From Pseudomonas mandelii (lineage in GTDB: Bacteria > Pseudomonadota > Gammaproteobacteria > Pseudomonadales > Pseudomonadaceae): a stretch of 64,000 bases of DNA. Shown here piece after piece: positions 19,346 to 25,968 of this stretch. The translations under genes and the position numbers were made by a program. The stretch is taken from NCBI RefSeq assembly GCF_024138395.1, contig NZ_JAMYDU010000026.1, positions 1 to 64,000 of the forward strand. The letters run 5' to 3'. The notes below the pieces were generated by a model. It did no database searches, was not told the DNA's origin, and worked only from the letters and a program-made list of their open reading frames with translations. Within the stretch, counting starts at the first letter, position 1. Each line of letters starts with the position of its first letter.

Positions 19346-19408
19346 CGATCAAAAAACAGAGGATCACTAGCGACCTTTATGCATAGTCGCTATCAGTTTT
19401 ATTGATCG
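19346..19408. other. Structured intergenic element (two nested stems)
   Basis: An outer 12-bp stem with one bulge (19346-19357 pairs with 19396-19408) encloses an inner 6-bp stem AGCGAC/GTCGCT (69-74 with 86-91). It lies between two small minus-strand genes. On the minus strand a run of six T follows the inner stem by about a dozen bases, so it could be a terminator of the 41-aa gene or a regulatory leader of the 70-aa gene. No Rfam family is recognised. Confidence 0.45.
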
Positions 19409-19423
19409 TGAACCCAGCGTGTT

Positions 19424-19549
19424 TCAGTCCTCGATAAAGCTCATCAAGCGCTCGCGGGCCGCCTCCGGCTCGTTGGGAACGGGCTCGGCGGCCGACAGAA
19501 TCGGGGTGGAATAGAGAAACAGGAGAACTACTGCCAGACGCATCGCCAT
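19424..19549 (-). CDS. Tiny exported peptide, 41 aa
   Basis: A short frame that gene callers can miss: it starts MAMRLAVVLLFLYST and ends LMSFIED. A hydrophobic stretch (residues 4-19) ends in SAAEP, a plausible signal-peptidase site, leaving a short acidic mature peptide of about 20 aa. AAAAGGA lies about 8 nt before the ATG at 19549, and a second ATG two codons later is also possible. It precedes the two other small envelope genes on the same strand. Function unknown. The support is the ribosome-binding site, the signal-like sequence and clean codon use. Confidence 0.5.
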   Translation of the reverse strand: MAMRLAVVLLFLYSTPILSAAEPVPNEPEAARERLMSFIED

Positions 19550-19652
19550 GCTGTCGATCCTTTTAGAGAAGGAGTCAAAAAATCAGCGTCAAATTTAAAC
19601 TCATGGCGATGTGATATCAAGCGCGAGATTGATGTTAATTTTATGTCTCCCT

Positions 19653-19723
19653 GTAGGAGCTGCCGCAGGCTGCGATCTTTTGATTTTAAAAGTCAAAAGA
19701 TCGCAGCCTGCGGCAGCTCCTAC
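19653..19723. repeat. Perfect inverted repeat (GTAGGAGCTGCCGCAGGCTG family)
   Basis: Two perfect 31-nt arms (19653-19683 and 19693-19723) around a T/A-rich loop. It is a different palindrome family from the GGCTTGCCCGCG REPs. A half copy of the same family sits inside the large inverted repeat near 32842-32886. Confidence 0.92.
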
Positions 19724-19747
19724 TCGAGAGCCAGCAGCGCGGAAGTT

Positions 19748-19927
19748 TCAGTGTTGGGTTTTGTGATCCAGCGCGGCGTAGAAGTTGGCGCTCTGTTGCA
19801 GGTATTTCGGGGTGTAGCTTTGGGTGTGGGATTTTTTGTCGCTGATTTCAACGTTGGCGTTTGCGGGCAGAGCAACGGTGGCGGAGATAGCGGAAGCGGC
19901 GATGACGGAGAAGAGATTGAAGTTCAT
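19748..19927 (-). CDS. Small exported protein, 59 aa
   Basis: Unrecognised. The N-terminus MNFNLFSVIAASAISATVAL followed by PANAN is a good signal peptide with an Ala-x-Ala cleavage site near residue 24, leaving a 35-aa polar mature part ending YAALDHKTQH. GAGGA lies about 9 nt before the ATG at 19927, which is why this start was chosen over a longer frame reaching 20023. It is the fourth small envelope-directed gene in 1.1 kb on the same strand, separated from the others by the perfect palindrome. Short exported proteins of this form are common in pseudomonads, with mostly unknown roles. Confidence 0.65.
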   Translation of the reverse strand: MNFNLFSVIAASAISATVALPANANVEISDKKSHTQSYTPKYLQQSANFYAALDHKTQH

Positions 19928-20054
19928 GGCGGGAATCCTCGATTCAGTTGGCTTGCTTGACCGGTGGGGCCGTGAAGCAAACTTAACTCCCGAGGGTCGG
20001 CGCCTTGAAATGCTTTGTAGCATTAGCCGATATCACTCTCATTAATAGAAAGTT

Positions 20055-20079
20055 GCAGGCCCCATCAATCGGGGCCTGC
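20055..20079 (-). terminator. Terminator hairpin after the lactonase gene
   Basis: 9-bp GC-rich stem (GCAGGCCCC, 20055-20063, with 20071-20079) and a 7-nt loop, 3 nt past the lactonase stop. On the minus strand it is followed by AACTTTCT, a weak U-tract. Confidence 0.7.
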
Positions 20080-20082
20080 GCT

Positions 20083-21258
20083 CTATTGACGCACCAGGAA
20101 CTTGAGATCGCTCGGGGCATCCATTGGCAGTTTCTGCACGGTTTTACCCAACAGACCGGTCTTGGCATCGCGCTCGACGACGACAATCTGGTTGCTCTTC
20201 TGGTTGGCAATCAGCACAAACTTGCCACTCGGATCGAGGCTGAACTCGCGGGGGTGATCACCGTCCACAGAGCGGCGCTGAAGCTCTTTGAGGTGGCCGG
20301 TCGCCGGGTCGATGGCGAACACCAGCAACTGATTGGTGGTGCCACGGTTGCTGACGTATAGAAACTTGCCATCGGCCGAGGCATGAAGCGCAGCCGCGGC
20401 CTTGCCCGAGGTGGGCAGACCCGCCGCAAGATCGACCAACTGCGTTTCCTCAAGCTTGCCGTCTCGGTAATCGAACACTGCGACTTGCGCGCTCATTTCC
20501 ATGGTCAGCCAGGCGTGTTTGCCGTCGGCGCTGAACAGCAAGTGTCGCGGTCCGCTGCCGGGTGGCAACTGGACGAACGCGGGTTTAGCGGCGGTCAGCG
20601 GCAGTTCCGGATTGGCCTTGGGGTCGAAGCGATAGACGAAAATCTTGTCCGCCCCCAAATCGTTGGAAAACACGTATTGACCATCCGGCGATGAAACCAC
20701 CGAATGCACGTGCGCCGACTTCTGCCGCTCAGGGTTGACCCGGCTGGACGGATGACTGCTCATCTGCACCACCGGTTTGAGCGTGCCATCGGTGCCCACT
20801 GGTAACACCGCCATGGTGCCGCCCGGGTCTTCAGCCACCGAGTAGTTGCTGACAAACACGTGACTGGCGTCGCCGCTGACGCTCGAGTGCGTCGGTTCGT
20901 TGCCCAGGGTTTGCGCCTGACTGATCAGGCTCAACTCATGGGTCTTGGGATCAATCGCATAACTGCTGACACGCCCTACCGGATCGGCCTGACCGGGGCC
21001 GTTTTCGTTGACCGCGAACAGGCGCTGTTGATCCTTGGACACGGCCAGCCAGGATGGGTTGGCGCTCTTCACCACTTGCAGGGGTTTGGCGTCGATCTGC
21101 CCCGTGCGGCTGTCGAAACTCAGACGATAAATCCCCTGGCTCTGGCCCGCGGTGTACGAGCCCACCAGCAATTCGTAACTGTCGGCCGGGGCCGCTTGCA
21201 CGCCCATTGCGCCGACGCTGCCGGCCATCAACAGCGGCCAGAGGTTACGCATCCTCAT
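20083..21258 (-). CDS. Exported beta-propeller lactonase (YkgB/YbhE-type)
   Basis: 391 aa. A short signal peptide (hydrophobic stretch to about residue 22, Ala-x-Ala before PADSYELLVGSY) is followed by a seven-bladed beta-propeller typical of the lactonase/6-phosphogluconolactonase family. Family marks include YELLVGSYTAGQSQGIY, SSDGQYVFSNDLGADKIFVY-like and GPRHLLFSADGKHAW. Members hydrolyse sugar lactones. The signal peptide argues for a periplasmic lactone rather than 6-phosphogluconolactone. The start overlaps the 98-aa gene's stop by 14 nt; an alternative ATG lies two codons in. The aldonate cluster just upstream makes an aldonolactone a reasonable substrate (inference). Confidence 0.88.
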   Translation of the reverse strand: MRMRNLWPLLMAGSVGAMGVQAAPADSYELLVGSYTAGQSQGIYRLSFDSRTGQIDAKPLQVVKSANPSWLAVSKDQQRLFAVNENGPGQADPVGRVSSYAIDPKTHELSLISQAQTLGNEPTHSSVSGDASHVFVSNYSVAEDPGGTMAVLPVGTDGTLKPVVQMSSHPSSRVNPERQKSAHVHSVVSSPDGQYVFSNDLGADKIFVYRFDPKANPELPLTAAKPAFVQLPPGSGPRHLLFSADGKHAWLTMEMSAQVAVFDYRDGKLEETQLVDLAAGLPTSGKAAAALHASADGKFLYVSNRGTTNQLLVFAIDPATGHLKELQRRSVDGDHPREFSLDPSGKFVLIANQKSNQIVVVERDAKTGLLGKTVQKLPMDAPSDLKFLVRQ

Positions 21259-21541
21259 TCGTTTCGTCCTCGTCGTCAGCGCCGCCGAACGCTTCCATAG
21301 GCACCAACCGGTGCTCGCCGGAATCGCCGGTGATGATCCAGCTCTTCAAGTCGGGATCAAAAGTCGCCGCCGCGATCTGCGCCACGCTGAACTCCCAGCG
21401 CTTGAGCGCCCGACCGTCCATGCATTCGATGTGCAGGTTATCGTCTTCATCGAGAGAGAAGTCGAAGGCGTGCAGCCCGTCGATTTCCAGCATGTCGCAG
21501 TGCTCAAGGGCTTCGATCAAGGTGTTGGTTACGGCAGTCAT
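21245..21541 (-). CDS. Small acidic conserved-looking protein, 98 aa
   Basis: The product is cytoplasmic and acidic, with a DEDDN segment and an acidic tail (ADDEDETNEDA). It contains IECMDGRALKRWEFS and SWIITGDSGEHRLVPME, which read like a compact beta-rich domain. It may be the Pseudomonas DUF5629 family; this is from memory and uncertain. I chose the ATG at 21541 over a longer frame because the extension runs into a REP. It overlaps the lactonase start by 14 nt, so the two are probably one transcript. Function unknown. Confidence 0.75.
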   Translation of the reverse strand: MTAVTNTLIEALEHCDMLEIDGLHAFDFSLDEDDNLHIECMDGRALKRWEFSVAQIAAATFDPDLKSWIITGDSGEHRLVPMEAFGGADDEDETNEDA

Positions 21542-21610
21542 GGCAGTCAATCTTTGAATGGGAAAGTGGCAATGATAGCTCATCACACCGCAATGATCGT
21601 TCCACTCGAC

Positions 21611-21704
21611 CCTGTGGGAGCGGGCTTGCCCGCGATGGCGGCAGTACATCCAACAATTTGGTGATTGTCAGATCGCTATCGCGGGCAAGCCCGCTCCCAC
21701 AGGG
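21611..21704. repeat. REP doublet (GTGGGAGCGGGCTTGCCCGCG variant)
   Basis: Inverted arms CCCTGTGGGAGCGGGCTTGC (from 21611) and its complement (ending 21704), with a variable centre. It lies between the 98-aa gene start and the aldehyde dehydrogenase stop, both on the minus strand. Confidence 0.92.
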
Positions 21705-21718
21705 ATGGTGATCGGCCG

Positions 21719-23299
21719 TTAGAGCGCTTCGCGCGATGGCTTGCCATCGACCAGGCGCTGGATGCGCAGCGGATTGCCATTTTTCAGCGCTTCCGGCAGC
21801 AGGCTGTCGGGGTAGTTCTGGAAGCACACCGGGCGCAGGAAACGGTCGATGGCCAAGGTGCCCACCGACGTGCCGCGCGCATCGGAAGTCGCCGGATACG
21901 GCCCGCCATGAACCATCGCGTCACAGACTTCCACGCCAGTCGGATAGCCGTTGAGCAGGATCCGCCCGACCTTCTGTTCCAGCAATGCCGTCAGCTCACC
22001 GAACTGCTCGAAGTCTGCCGGCTCACCGATGATCGTTGCCGTCAACTGCCCATGCAGGCCGTGCAACGCGGCATTGAGTTGCACCTGATCCGCCACTTCG
22101 ACGAACACCGCGGTCGGGCCGAACACTTCCTCTTGCAGCACTTCATCGCCATCGAGCAACAGGCTGACATCGGCCTTGAACAGTTGCGGTTGCGCCTGAT
22201 TGCCTTGTTGCGGACTGCCCGCCAGATGCTCGATCTGCGGATGCGCGAGAAGCTTCTGCAGGCCTTTGCCGTAGCTACTCAACGTACCGGCGTTGAGCAT
22301 GGTTTGCGCCGGTTGATCGCCAATCAGCCCCGCCACCTGCTGCACGAACGCGCTGAACTGCGGCGAACGAATGCCGATCACCAACCCCGGATTGGTGCAG
22401 AACTGACCACACCCCTGGACCACCGAAGCTGTGAGATCACGGGCGATACTTTCAGCCCGAGCTTCCAGCGCCTGCGGCAACACGATCACCGGGTTAATGC
22501 TCGACATCTCGGCAAATACCGGAATCGGCTGCGCCCGTGCCGCGGCCATGTCGCACAGTGCACGACCACCCTTCAGTGAGCCAGTAAAACCGACCGCCCG
22601 AATCGCCGGATGCTTGACCAGCGCTTCACCCACCCCGCCGCCGTAGATCATGTTGAACACACCGGCCGGCATCGACGTTTTCTCGGCCGCGCGGATCACG
22701 GCGTCAGCCACCCACTCAGCGGTTGCCATGTGGCCACTGTGCGCCTTGAACACTACCGGGCAGCCGGCGGCCAATGCCGAAGCGGTGTCGCCGCCCGCCG
22801 TGGAAAATGCCAATGGAAAGTTACTCGCGCCAAACACGGCAACCGGCCCGAGACCGATGCGGTACTGACGCAGGTCCGGACGCGGCAATGGCGTACGTTC
22901 TGGCAGCGCGCGATCAATCCGCGCGCCATAGAAATCACCACGCCGCAGGACCTTGGCGAACAAACGCATCTGACCGCTGGTGCGACCACGCTCGCCTTGA
23001 ATGCGGCCGGCCGGCAATGCGGTTTCGCGGCAGACTACGGCGACAAAATCATCGCCCAAAGCGTCCAGTTCATCGGCAATCGCATCGAGAAATTGCGCAC
23101 GCCGTTCGGCGCTCAGGCTGCGATAGGCCGGGTAAGCAGCGGCGGCAGCCTTCGCGGCGGCGTCGACCTCTTCAGGAGTGGCTTGATAGAAATCGTGAGG
23201 CAAAGCCTCGCCGGTGCTGGCGTCGATGCTCTGGAGTTTGACGGAGCCGGTAGCGCTGCGCTGACCGCCGATGTAGTTGTGGCCAAAAATTCGGGTCAT
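21719..23299 (-). CDS. Alpha-ketoglutarate semialdehyde dehydrogenase (NADP-type)
   Basis: 526-aa aldehyde dehydrogenase of the 2,5-dioxovalerate class, which oxidises 2-oxoglutarate semialdehyde to 2-oxoglutarate. Catalytic Cys301 is seen in GQFCTNPG, and the general-base Glu in PVFAEMSSINP. The cofactor region reads FGASNFPLAFSTAGGDTASA, and the length over 500 aa with divergent N-terminus fits this NADP-dependent subfamily. The ATG at 23299 follows GGAGACATCC at a normal distance; the longer frame reaches into the upstream gene. Eleven nt from the AraD1 gene, so it belongs to the same operon. It would be the last step of the aldonate pathway. Confidence 0.93.
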   Translation of the reverse strand: MTRIFGHNYIGGQRSATGSVKLQSIDASTGEALPHDFYQATPEEVDAAAKAAAAAYPAYRSLSAERRAQFLDAIADELDALGDDFVAVVCRETALPAGRIQGERGRTSGQMRLFAKVLRRGDFYGARIDRALPERTPLPRPDLRQYRIGLGPVAVFGASNFPLAFSTAGGDTASALAAGCPVVFKAHSGHMATAEWVADAVIRAAEKTSMPAGVFNMIYGGGVGEALVKHPAIRAVGFTGSLKGGRALCDMAAARAQPIPVFAEMSSINPVIVLPQALEARAESIARDLTASVVQGCGQFCTNPGLVIGIRSPQFSAFVQQVAGLIGDQPAQTMLNAGTLSSYGKGLQKLLAHPQIEHLAGSPQQGNQAQPQLFKADVSLLLDGDEVLQEEVFGPTAVFVEVADQVQLNAALHGLHGQLTATIIGEPADFEQFGELTALLEQKVGRILLNGYPTGVEVCDAMVHGGPYPATSDARGTSVGTLAIDRFLRPVCFQNYPDSLLPEALKNGNPLRIQRLVDGKPSREAL

Positions 23300-23309
23300 G
23301 GATGTCTCC

Positions 23310-24302
23310 TTAAAGTGTGCCGACGGTGCCGGGTTGGAACGCCGCTTCAACGGGCTCAATACCGTTGATCAAGGGCGCACCGAACTCGGCCTGACTGATC
23401 TCGAACACATCACCCGGTCGGGTGCGGATGCCGTCAGCGAAAGACAGGGTCGCGGTGCCGAAGAAGTGAATGTGCACGTCGCCGGGGCGCAGGAACTGGC
23501 TGTATTTGAAATGGTGATACTCGAGGTTTTCCAGGCTGTGGCACATGTTCGCTTCGCCACTGAGGAACTCGTTCTGCCACAGCACCTCACCATCGCGCAG
23601 GATGCGACTGGTGCCTGCCAGATGCTGCGGCAATTCGCCGACCCGAAGCTCCGGACCATAGCTGCAACTGCGCAACTTCGAATGCGCCAGGTAGAGGTAA
23701 TTCTTGCGCTCCATCACATGATCGGAGAACTCATTGCCCACGGCGAAACCGAGGCGATACGGTTTGCCGTCGTGGCCGATCACATAGAGCCCGCTGAGTT
23801 CAGGCTCCTCCCCGGCATCTTCGGCAAACGGCGGCAGCGGGAACGGTTTGCCCGGTCGCACGACGATGCTGCCATCGCCTTTGTAGAACCATTCTGGTTG
23901 CACGCCGGCCTGGCCGGTCGCGGGTTTACCGCCCTCCACGCCCCACTTGAAGATGCGCATGGTGTCGGTCATGGCGATTTCGTCGCCGACCTGCTGATGC
24001 ATTTTGTCCCGCGCCGAAGCGCTGCCCAAATGGGTCAGGCCGGTGCCGCTGACCAGCATGTGCGCCGGGTCCGGGTGATCCAGCGGCGGCAGGATTTGCA
24101 GATTGGCCAGCAGCGCTGAATAGTCGTGATTGATGCCCAACCCCAAGGTTTGAACCTGTTGCTCAAGATTGACCCCCGCCTCGATCGCCGCCAGCGCCAG
24201 ATCCCGCACCGAGCGCGCATCCTGCACTTCGCGCACCAGGCCGTCCTCGACCACGCCGACACGACGCTCGCCGTTACTCAATTCGAACTGAACTAAACGC
24301 AT
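23310..24302 (-). CDS. araD1: AraD1-type fumarylacetoacetate hydrolase-fold enzyme
   Basis: 330 aa, FAH superfamily, with the AraD1/GguC flavour: MRLVQFELSNGERRVGVV start, VSGTGLTHLGSASARDKMH (about 84-102) and WFYKGDGSIVVRPG (about 138-151). Metal-ligand Glu residues follow in the C-terminal half. FAH-fold enzymes in sugar-acid pathways dehydrate 2-keto-3-deoxy sugar acids, for example XylX in the Weimberg route. Here it is placed between the dehydratase/importer and the semialdehyde dehydrogenase, and no DHDPS-type 2-keto-3-deoxyarabonate dehydratase is present. It therefore probably converts 2-keto-3-deoxypentonate to the semialdehyde (inference). Confidence 0.85.
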   Translation of the reverse strand: MRLVQFELSNGERRVGVVEDGLVREVQDARSVRDLALAAIEAGVNLEQQVQTLGLGINHDYSALLANLQILPPLDHPDPAHMLVSGTGLTHLGSASARDKMHQQVGDEIAMTDTMRIFKWGVEGGKPATGQAGVQPEWFYKGDGSIVVRPGKPFPLPPFAEDAGEEPELSGLYVIGHDGKPYRLGFAVGNEFSDHVMERKNYLYLAHSKLRSCSYGPELRVGELPQHLAGTSRILRDGEVLWQNEFLSGEANMCHSLENLEYHHFKYSQFLRPGDVHIHFFGTATLSFADGIRTRPGDVFEISQAEFGAPLINGIEPVEAAFQPGTVGTL

Positions 24303-24343
24303 GATTTTCTCCTGTAAACAAATCTCAAATCCAACGCAGCCCT

Positions 24344-24435
24344 CTGTGGGAGCGAGCTTGCTCGCGATAGCGGCCTAACATTCAACATTGATAGGGACTG
24401 ACACTCCGCCATCGCGAGCAAGCTCGCTCCCACAG
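24344..24435. repeat. REP doublet (GTGGGAGCGAGCTTGCTCGCG variant) inside operon
   Basis: Inverted arms CTGTGGGAGCGAGCTTGCTC and its complement, with a conserved-looking centre (TAACATTCAACATTGATAGG region) shared with the copy at 27718. It sits in the 150-nt gap between the AraD1 gene and the MFS gene, which run in the same direction. Confidence 0.92.
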
Positions 24436-24452
24436 GGAATTTGTGTAATGTC

Positions 24453-25775
24453 TCAGGTGCGGGTCGCCCCCCGAGCACTAGCGGCGAACTGGTCGGCCGG
24501 CAGCACATGCTTACGCTCCAGCAGCCGATAAACCACGCCCGTCAGCACCAGGCCGAACACCATCACGCAAGATAAGAAGTACAACCCCGACGCCAGATTG
24601 CCGGTGTATTCCTTCAACGCGCCGATCACGAACGGACCGATGTAACCGCCGAGGTTGCCCACCGAGTTGATCAACGCGATCCCCGCCGCTGCACTGGCGC
24701 CGGCGAAGAAGCGACCCGGCAAGGTCCAGAACACCGCGGTGCAGGAAAACAGCGCGAACGCCACCAGGCAAAGCGCCGCCAATTGCAGCACCGGCATGGT
24801 CAGCCAGGCGCTGAGGAATAGACCGATGGCGCCCAACACATACAGCACCGCCAAATGACCGTAGCGATCATTCAAGCGATCGGAACTGCGCGGGATGATC
24901 AGCAAACCGATGATCCCGAAGATGTACGGCACCGATGACACGAAACCCGTCACCAAGTCAGTGCCACCGAACTGCTTGATCAACGTCGGCAACCACAAAC
25001 CGAGACCGTAGATGCTCAGGGTCACCGGCAGATAGAACAGCGCCAGCAGCAACACGCGTTTGTCCTTCAGCGCATGCAGCGGATTGCCGTGGCGGGTCTG
25101 GCCGTATTCTTCCAGGTCCTTTTTCAGCTCGCCGGTCAGCCAGTCTTTCTCTGCCTGATCCAGCCATTTCACCTGCTGCGGGCCATCCGGCAGGTAACGC
25201 AGCACTGGCCAGGTCAGCAGGATCGCCGGCATACCGATGACGATGAACAGCCACTGCCAACCGTGCAGCCCAAGAATGCCATCCATGCCCAGCAAGCCGC
25301 CGGACACCGGGCCGGTGATCATCATCGCGATGGGTTGGGAAAGGATGAACAACCCGAGGATCTTGCCGCGATGGCGGACCGGAAACCATTGGGTGATGTA
25401 GTACAGGACGCCCGGGAAGAACCCGGCTTCGGCCGCGCCGAGCAGAAAGCGCATCACATAGAAGCTGTTCGGTCCCTGGACGAACGCCATGCCGATGGTG
25501 ATGGCACCCCAGGTGACCATGATCCGCGCGAACCAGCGCCGGGCACCGAAGCGGTCGAGCATCAGGTTGCTGGGGATTTCCAGCAGGAAATAGCCAATGA
25601 AAAACAGCCCGGCACCCAGGCCATAAGCCGCGTCACCCAGGCCGATGTCGGCGCCCATGTGCAGCTTGGCGAAACCTACCGCGGAGCGATCCACATAGGC
25701 GATCAGGTACAGCAGGATCAGGAAGGGAATCAGTTTCAGCGTGATGCGACGAATAAGCCGCAGTTCCTGGCTCAT
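24453..25775 (-). CDS. MFS sugar-acid:cation symporter (anion:cation symporter family)
   Basis: 440 aa with 12 predicted membrane spans. It has family marks of the anion:cation symporters that import aldonates, tartrate or phthalate: IAYVDRSAVGFAKLHM near the first span, a DRFGARRW loop (about 75-82) and WFPVRHRGKILGLF (about 130-143). It is divergent from the dehydratase gene, with two candidate GntR operators between them. The start at 25775 fits the family N-terminus (a basic, Arg-rich stretch, then the first span). The likely substrate is an aldonate such as L-arabinonate, from context. Confidence 0.9.
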   Translation of the reverse strand: MSQELRLIRRITLKLIPFLILLYLIAYVDRSAVGFAKLHMGADIGLGDAAYGLGAGLFFIGYFLLEIPSNLMLDRFGARRWFARIMVTWGAITIGMAFVQGPNSFYVMRFLLGAAEAGFFPGVLYYITQWFPVRHRGKILGLFILSQPIAMMITGPVSGGLLGMDGILGLHGWQWLFIVIGMPAILLTWPVLRYLPDGPQQVKWLDQAEKDWLTGELKKDLEEYGQTRHGNPLHALKDKRVLLLALFYLPVTLSIYGLGLWLPTLIKQFGGTDLVTGFVSSVPYIFGIIGLLIIPRSSDRLNDRYGHLAVLYVLGAIGLFLSAWLTMPVLQLAALCLVAFALFSCTAVFWTLPGRFFAGASAAAGIALINSVGNLGGYIGPFVIGALKEYTGNLASGLYFLSCVMVFGLVLTGVVYRLLERKHVLPADQFAASARGATRT

Positions 25776-25867
25776 GAGTTCGGTCTCCGATTGTTGTTGT
25801 TATAGAACCTCGGGGGACGCCTCTCGCAGAAAACCGCCAGGGCCATCCCTCCGCTGAAAACGACTAT

Positions 25868-25880
25868 ATAGTAATACTAT
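25868..25880. promoter_or_regulatory. Candidate GntR/FadR-type operator 1
   Basis: Perfect 6-1-6 palindrome ATAGTA-A-TACTAT, about 90 nt before the MFS start and about 90 nt before the dehydratase start. It stands in an A/T-rich island. A two-mismatch copy lies at 25943, and a FadR-type regulator is encoded downstream, so autogenous or local control is likely. Confidence 0.6.
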
Positions 25881-25942
25881 TTAACCAACAACACTTCCAA
25901 ATGGCCGAAATGTCGCTTATGTTACGTCATAGCTCGAACAAT

Positions 25943-25955
25943 ATAGTCATACAAT
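25943..25955. promoter_or_regulatory. Candidate GntR/FadR-type operator 2
   Basis: ATAGTCATACAAT matches operator 1 at 11 of 13 positions and ends 13 nt before the dehydratase ATG. A repressor bound here would block transcription or translation start. The two sites are 75 nt apart centre to centre, about seven helical turns. Confidence 0.55.
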
Positions 25956-25968
25956 AAGAGAACCGATT

